This document shows positions 59,568-64,000 of a stretch of 64,000 bases of DNA, piece after piece; positions within the stretch are counted from its first letter, which is position 1, and each line of letters begins with the position of its first letter. Origin of the DNA: Cyanobium sp. AMD-g (GTDB taxonomy: Bacteria; Cyanobacteriota; Cyanobacteriia; PCC-6307; Cyanobiaceae); NCBI RefSeq assembly GCF_024346395.1, contig NZ_JAGQCW010000001.1, positions 310,001 through 374,000 on the forward strand, in the 5' to 3' direction. The notes under the pieces are model-generated. The model saw only the letters and a program-made list of their open reading frames with translations, was not told the origin of the DNA and ran no database searches. Position numbers and translations under genes: made by a program.

Positions 59568-60767
59568 TCAGCGCCGTTCCGCCATCAGTGCCGCGAACCG
59601 GGCGAAGTGGTGGTCGGCGTCGTGGGGACCGGGACTGGCCTCGGGGTGGTACTGGATGCCGAACACCGGCTGGTGGCGCAGTTCCAGGGCCGCCACCGTG
59701 TGGTCGTTGAGGTTGCGGTGGGTGATCCGCACCCGTTCGGCCGGCAGGGAGTCCGGATCGAGGGCGAAGCCGTGGTTCTGGCTTGTGATCTCCACCGAAC
59801 CGGGGGAGCCACAGGGGTGGTTGAGGCCGCGGTGGCCGTAGCCGAGCTTGAAGCTGCGGCCCCCGAGGCCCAGACCGAGGATCTGGTGGCCGAGGCAGAT
59901 GCCGAAGACCGGCAACTGCGGTTGCTGCAGCAGGCCGCGGGCCAGGGCGATGCCTTCATGCACCGCGGCTGGATCCCCCGGGCCGTTGGAGAGGAACACC
60001 CCCTCCGGCTCCAGCGCCAGCACCTGCTCCAGGCAGGCATCGGCCGGCAGCACGGTGACCTCACAGCCGTGGGCCACCAGACGCTCGAGGATGGCGCGCT
60101 TGATGCCGAAATCGATCGCCACCACCCGGTAGGGGCGCTCTGGAGCGGGCTGGAGCCTGGTGTCGAAGGCGGCCGCGCAGGGGCGGCGCCAGGTGTAAGG
60201 CTCCCTGGTGCTGACCCGGGCCGCGAGGTTGAGGCCATCCATGGCCGGGGTGGCCAGCACCTCCTGCAGCAGGGTGGCGGGATCGGTGCCGTCGCTGGCG
60301 ATGGCGCCGTTGATGGCGCCGCCCTCGCGCAGGTGGCGCACCAGGGAACGGGTGTCGACGCCGCGAATGCCCACCACCCCCTGGCGGCTCAGCCAGTGGT
60401 CGAGGGTTTCCTCACAGCGCCAGTTGCTGGGCCGGGGGGCGAGCTGACGCACGATGCAGCCGCGGGCATGGGCCTGGCTCGCCTCCAGATCCTCGCCATT
60501 GACGCCGGTGTTGCCGAGCTCCGGATAGGTGAAGGTGATCAGCTGGCCGGCGTAGCTCGGATCGGTGAGCACCTCCTGGTACCCGGTCATGCCGGTGTTG
60601 AAGACCACCTCGCCGCAGACGCGACCACGGGCCCCGCAGGCCAGGCCCCGCAGCACGGTGCCATCGGCCAGGACAAGCACGGCGGGAGCCAGGTCCGGGG
60701 CGGTGCTGGGCCCGGCAGGGCCCTCCTGTGGGGTGTCCAGGGTGGCGTCGGCAGGAACCCTGATCAT
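59568..60767 (-). CDS. carA: Carbamoyl-phosphate synthase small subunit
   Basis: Glutamine amidotransferase that feeds ammonia to CarB for arginine and pyrimidine synthesis. 399 residues: N-terminal domain ([50 protein letters not shown]) and class I amidotransferase domain with the nucleophile in [20 protein letters not shown] and the [10 protein letters not shown] His-Glu pair. The ~25-residue N-terminal extension is longer than usual. ATG 60767 overlaps the trpD stop (ATGA). carB is elsewhere. Confidence 0.97.
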   Translation of the reverse strand: MIRVPADATLDTPQEGPAGPSTAPDLAPAVLVLADGTVLRGLACGARGRVCGEVVFNTGMTGYQEVLTDPSYAGQLITFTYPELGNTGVNGEDLEASQAHARGCIVRQLAPRPSNWRCEETLDHWLSRQGVVGIRGVDTRSLVRHLREGGAINGAIASDGTDPATLLQEVLATPAMDGLNLAARVSTREPYTWRRPCAAAFDTRLQPAPERPYRVVAIDFGIKRAILERLVAHGCEVTVLPADACLEQVLALEPEGVFLSNGPGDPAAVHEGIALARGLLQQPQLPVFGICLGHQILGLGLGGRSFKLGYGHRGLNHPCGSPGSVEITSQNHGFALDPDSLPAERVRITHRNLNDHTVAALELRHQPVFGIQYHPEASPGPHDADHHFARFAALMAERR

Positions 60768-61804
60768 CCTTCAGACCCCGACAGCGCGGCCCGCAGCGCC
60801 TCCAGCCTCGCCCAGGCGCTGCCATCAGCCAGGGCCTGGCGAGCCCGGACCAGGGCTGCGGCGATGGACGGCTCCAGCCCGGCCGCCTTCAGCACCAGGG
60901 CAGCATTGAGGGCCACCACATCCGCCTGGGCCTGGGTGCCCCGTCCCTGCAGAACGTCCTCCAGGATGAGACGATTGGCCGCCACATCCCCGCCCCTGAG
61001 CGCCTCCAGATCAGCGGGCGCCAGCCCCAGGGCCGCAGGATCGAGCCACTCGCTGCGCACCACACCGTCCTCCAGGAGGCGCAGCTCACTGGGACCCGAG
61101 AGGGTGGCTTCATCCAGGCCGCCATGGCCATGGACGACGATGGCGCGCCGCTGGCCGAGGCGGCGCAGGGCGTCGGCCATCGGATCGAGCAGGTCGGGCC
61201 GGGCCACACCCAGCACCTGGGCCTCGGGGGTGAGGGGATTGACGAGCGGTCCGAGCAGGTTGAAGACGGTGCGCACGCCGAGGCTGCGGCGCAGGGGGGC
61301 CATCCCCACCAGGGCGGGGTGCCAGCCCGGGGCGAACAGGAAGGTCACGCCGGTGCGCGGCAGGGCCTCCACCACCGTCGCCAGGGGGGCCCCCAGCTGC
61401 AGACCCAGGGCCTCGAGCACATCGGCCGATCCGACCCGGCCGCTGGCACTGCGGTTGCCGTGCTTGGCCACATGGGCCCCACAGGCGGCCGCCGTGAAGG
61501 CCACGGCCGTGGAGATGTTGAAGCTGTCGGCGCCGGCGCCACCGGTGCCACAGGTGTCGATCAGCTCCAGCGGTGGCCGCTCCCCTGGCAGGGGGCAGGC
61601 CTCCCGCAGCACGGCAGCCATCGCCGCCAGCTCCTCACCGCTGGTGCCCTTGGCCCGCAGGGCCGCCAGCAACGCCCCGGTCAGCACGGGATCGATGGCA
61701 CCGGCCAGCCAGCCCCGCATCAGGGCCTCGGCCTGGTGGGCCTGGAGGTCCTGGCCGCACAGAAGCTGCTCCAGCAGCTGGGGCCAGGCGGGGGAGGCAG
61801 GCAT
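60764..61804 (-). CDS. trpD: Anthranilate phosphoribosyltransferase
   Basis: Second step of tryptophan synthesis, joining anthranilate and PRPP. 346 residues from ATG 61804: helical N-terminus, the PRPP loop [39 protein letters not shown], and the anthranilate-binding [20 protein letters not shown]. An upstream ATG at 61864 is not supported. Translationally coupled to carA, which puts tryptophan and arginine/pyrimidine synthesis in one transcript. About 85 bases upstream lies the terminator of the DUF3288 gene, so trpD is the first gene of the cluster. Confidence 0.97.
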   Translation of the reverse strand: MPASPAWPQLLEQLLCGQDLQAHQAEALMRGWLAGAIDPVLTGALLAALRAKGTSGEELAAMAAVLREACPLPGERPPLELIDTCGTGGAGADSFNISTAVAFTAAACGAHVAKHGNRSASGRVGSADVLEALGLQLGAPLATVVEALPRTGVTFLFAPGWHPALVGMAPLRRSLGVRTVFNLLGPLVNPLTPEAQVLGVARPDLLDPMADALRRLGQRRAIVVHGHGGLDEATLSGPSELRLLEDGVVRSEWLDPAALGLAPADLEALRGGDVAANRLILEDVLQGRGTQAQADVVALNAALVLKAAGLEPSIAAALVRARQALADGSAWARLEALRAALSGSEG

Positions 61805-61888
61805 CACCGAAAGCTGAACCGTCAGCGGCAACTTAAGGGACCCAGCCCCAGCCCTCGAGGCCATTCAGGCCACGGGAAGCAGGATCCC

Positions 61889-61922
61889 AAAAAAAATAGC
61901 CCGGGTGCAGAGCACACCGGGC
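61889..61922 (-). terminator. Rho-independent terminator after the DUF3288 gene
   Basis: On the minus strand, GCCCGGTG pairs with CACCCGGGC (one bulged base) around a 7-base loop and is followed by TATTTTTTTT. It ends the DUF3288 transcript and insulates trpD downstream. Confidence 0.8.
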
Positions 61923-61999
61923 CGGGTGATGGGGACGCTCCCACTATCGCCTGAGGAGCTCCATTCTGACCAACAGGCCGATAACCGGCGCCTCACGGC

Positions 62000-62308
62000 T
62001 CAGCCGGCGTCGTCGGAGGCGGTATCGAAACCGGAACCCACCGCCTCAGCCACCGGAGCGGCGCCCGGCCGGAAACCTGCCGCCCAGATGGCGCGGGTGC
62101 GGCCATGGAGCGCCTCGCCGTCCAGCCCCCAGAGCCGCAGAATTTTTTCCAGGTCATCGCGGATGTCGGCGGCTCCTGGAAAACCCGCATAGCGCATCTG
62201 CAGCCTGGCTGCATCGACCAGGTGCTCGTCCTGGGGGCGCTCCACCGCCAGCAGCCGGTCGACCGTCTCCCGGTCGCTGGCATGGAGGGGATGGTTCTGG
62301 TCGTCCAT
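62000..62308 (-). CDS. DUF3288 family protein
   Basis: 102 residues with the DUF3288 layout: HPLHASDRETVDRLLAVERP, then QDEHLVDAARLQMRYAGFPG followed by AADIRDDLEKILRLWGLDGE and LHGRTRAIWAAGF. It is soluble and helical, and the C-terminal tail is variable. Function unknown; the family is confined to cyanobacteria. ATG 62308 is divergent from the ABC transporter gene (37 bases). A terminator follows about 80 bases after its stop, so it is probably monocistronic. Confidence 0.82.
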   Translation of the reverse strand: MDDQNHPLHASDRETVDRLLAVERPQDEHLVDAARLQMRYAGFPGAADIRDDLEKILRLWGLDGEALHGRTRAIWAAGFRPGAAPVAEAVGSGFDTASDDAG

Positions 62309-62345
62309 GGACCCTGGTGAGCGATGCCTAGGTTAGGAGCCCCCG

Positions 62346-64000
62346 ATGCCCCGTCCCTCCTGCATGAGCGCCCTGCGGCTGGATCTGATCGGGCGCTACC
62401 TCCGTCCGCACAGGCGCACGGTGCTGGTGGGGGCCGGTGCCCTGGTGGTGGTGAACCTGCTCGGGGTGGCGATCCCCCTGGTGGTGCGGCAGACGATCAA
62501 CGCGCTCAAGCCCGGCTTCGTGCTCGGCGATGTGCTCGGTGTGGCGGGTCTGATCATCGTGATGGCCACGGTGATGGGGGCCACCCGCCTCTATTCGCGC
62601 ATGCTGGTGTTCGGGGTCGGCCGGCAGGTGGAGGCGAGCCTGAAGGAGCGGATCTTCGACCACGTGCTCACCCAGGACCCCGGCTGGGTGCAGACCACCG
62701 GCAGCGGCGAGGTGATCAGCCGGGCCACCAGTGATGTGGAGAACATCCGACGGCTGCTCGGTTTCGCCCTCCTCAGCCTCACCAACACGGTGCTGGCCTA
62801 TGCCCTCACCCTGCCGGCGATGCTGGCGATCGACCCCCTGCTGAGCCTGGCAGCCGTCTCGCTCTATCCCGGCATGCTGATGGTGGTGCGCCTGTTCGGC
62901 GGCCGCATGATGAAGCAGCAGCGCCGCCAGCAGGAGGTGCTCGCCAACCTCAGCGATCTGGTCCAGGAGGATCTCAGCGGCATCGGCGCCATCAAGATCT
63001 ACGGCCAGGAGGCCACCGAGGAGAAGGCCTTCGCCGACCTCAACAAGGTGTATCTGGATGCCCAGCTCTCCCTGGCCCGCACCCGCAGCACCCTCTTTCC
63101 CCTGCTGGAGGGAATCGCCTCCCTCAGCCTGCTGCTGCTGCTGGCCCTGGGCAGCGGCCAGCTGGAAAGCGGCCGGCTCAGCATCGGCGATCTGGTGGCC
63201 CTGATCCTGTTCGTGGAGCGCCTGGTCTTCCCGACCGCTTTGCTGGGCTTCACACTCAACACCTTTCAGACCGGCCAGGTGAGCCTGGAGCGGGTGGAAG
63301 CCCTGCTCAGCCACCCCCCCGCCATCGTGTCGCCCGCCGATCCCCTGCCCCCCGGTCGCCCGGCCCTCGGCGCCGTCGTGGCCAGGGGACTCACGGTCCG
63401 TTACCCGGGGGCGGAGCGGCCGGCGCTGGAGAACCTCAGCTTCGAAATCCGCCCCGGTGAGCTGGTGGCGGTGGTGGGGCCTGTGGGTTGCGGCAAGACC
63501 ACGCTGGCCCGGGCCCTGGGCCGGATGGTGGAAGTGCCCGCCGACCAGCTGTTCCTCGATGGCGTCGACGTCACCCGGCTGCAGCTGGGCGATCTGCGGC
63601 GCCAGGTGGCCCTGGTGCCCCAGGAGGGGTACCTGTTCACCGCCAGCCTTGCCGACAACCTGCGCTACGGCGATCCCGAGGCCGGCATGGAGCGGGTGGA
63701 GGAGGCCGCCCGCCAGGCCCGGCTGGAGGGGGACATCAAGGGCTTCCCGGACGGCTATCGCACCCTGGTGGGGGAGCGGGGCATCACCCTGAGTGGCGGC
63801 CAGCGCCAGCGCACCGCCCTGGGGCGGGCGTTGCTGGTGGAGGCCCCGCTGCTGGTGCTCGATGACGCCCTGGCCAGTGTCGACAACACCACGGCGGCAG
63901 GGATTCTGCGTTCGGTGCGCGAAGAACAGCGGCGCACGGTGGTGATGATCAGCCACCAGCTCTCGGCGGCGGCGGCCTGCGACCGGATCCTTGTGCTCGA
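62346..64000 (+). CDS. ABC transporter, fused permease and ATPase (half-transporter), truncated by the window end
   Basis: Type-1 exporter-like half-transporter: six transmembrane helices in the first ~320 residues (VLVGAGALVVVNLLGVAIPL, VLGVAGLIIVMATVMGATRL, LTNTVLAYALTLPAMLAIDP), then an ATPase with Walker A VVGPVGCGKTTLARALG, Q-loop VPQEGYLFTAS, signature TLSGGQRQRTALGRALL, Walker B LLVLDDALASVD and the H-loop MISHQLS. At least 551 residues; the last codons are beyond 64000. It probably works as a homodimer or with a second half-gene. Substrate unknown; MdlA/B-like or lipid/peptide exporters are candidates. Confidence 0.93.
   Translation, partial: MPRPSCMSALRLDLIGRYLRPHRRTVLVGAGALVVVNLLGVAIPLVVRQTINALKPGFVLGDVLGVAGLIIVMATVMGATRLYSRMLVFGVGRQVEASLKERIFDHVLTQDPGWVQTTGSGEVISRATSDVENIRRLLGFALLSLTNTVLAYALTLPAMLAIDPLLSLAAVSLYPGMLMVVRLFGGRMMKQQRRQQEVLANLSDLVQEDLSGIGAIKIYGQEATEEKAFADLNKVYLDAQLSLARTRSTLFPLLEGIASLSLLLLLALGSGQLESGRLSIGDLVALILFVERLVFPTALLGFTLNTFQTGQVSLERVEALLSHPPAIVSPADPLPPGRPALGAVVARGLTVRYPGAERPALENLSFEIRPGELVAVVGPVGCGKTTLARALGRMVEVPADQLFLDGVDVTRLQLGDLRRQVALVPQEGYLFTASLADNLRYGDPEAGMERVEEAARQARLEGDIKGFPDGYRTLVGERGITLSGGQRQRTALGRALLVEAPLLVLDDALASVDNTTAAGILRSVREEQRRTVVMISHQLSAAAACDRILVL

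Noticed and set aside
1-64000. tRNA, rRNA, CRISPR arrays, insertion sequences, prophage or restriction-modification genes
   Set aside because: None seen by reading both strands; intergenic gaps are short and lack tRNA-like cloverleafs or direct-repeat arrays.

Overview
The window is a gene-dense, high-GC stretch of a picocyanobacterial chromosome, best matching the Cyanobium / Synechococcus group. The evidence is the phycobilisome gene set (pcyA and the allophycocyanin beta-18 gene apcF), photosystem and chlorophyll factors (psb28, a PAM68-family gene, gun4), ferredoxin-type sulfite reductase, several cyanobacteria-restricted families (DUF3148, DUF3082, DUF1816, DUF3288, DUF6439-like), an uninterrupted dnaE without the split intein of many other cyanobacteria, and gene orders I recall from marine Synechococcus and Prochlorococcus (glyS/sir, rpsB-tsf-recG, ksgA-ispE-DUF3082-pdhB, gatA/dnaE/PAM68/rpsO/ruvA). 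I see no tRNA, rRNA, CRISPR array, insertion sequence or prophage, and no gene-free gap over 300 bases.

Layout. 1-3.4 kb: partial glyS, divergent ferredoxin-sulfite reductase, a small secreted protein and a VanX-type dipeptidase. 3.4-13.4 kb (minus strand): recG, an unknown protein, tsf, rpsB, a family-2 glycosyltransferase, a 51-residue basic protein with its own terminator, a DevA/DevC/DevB-type exporter and pcyA. 13.4-21 kb (plus): a pair of M16 peptidase genes, then bioY, lspA, an FHA-domain class A penicillin-binding protein and a membrane GTPase, several with overlapping starts. 21-28 kb: a PLP decarboxylase, tadA, a class V aminotransferase, apcF, a glutamine-synthetase homologue that has lost its catalytic residues, an anti-sigma-type ATPase and gun4. 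28-37 kb: psb28 with two PerM/AI-2E permeases; on the other strand ksgA, ispE, DUF3082, a tiny membrane peptide, pdhB, secD, secF and a coupled small membrane protein.

37-46 kb is more accessory: a YraN-type protein, an HPP membrane protein, a PAS/GGDEF/EAL protein, a lumenal pentapeptide-repeat protein, a umuDC operon behind a near-consensus LexA box (the UmuD lacks its cleavable arm), a GAF/GGDEF protein and dnaG. 46-54 kb: a DMT permease coupled to a CPA-type antiporter, a lipoprotein, ruvA, rpsO, a PAM68-family gene and dnaE. 53.8-55.1 kb, between dnaE and gatA, holds three orphan genes that look less GC-rich than the rest, one probably frameshifted. 55-64 kb: gatA, DUF1816, a compact trpD-carA-STAS-MiniIII-TrmH cluster, DUF3288 with a terminator, and a truncated ABC half-transporter.

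The organisation is very tight: many same-strand neighbours overlap by ATGA, and 7 of the 11 convergent gene pairs overlap at their 3' ends. The strongest leads for new biology are the catalytically dead glutamine synthetase next to apcF, the pre-shortened UmuD under a LexA box, the orphan block between dnaE and gatA, and the unlinked STAS and HATPase partner-switch candidates.
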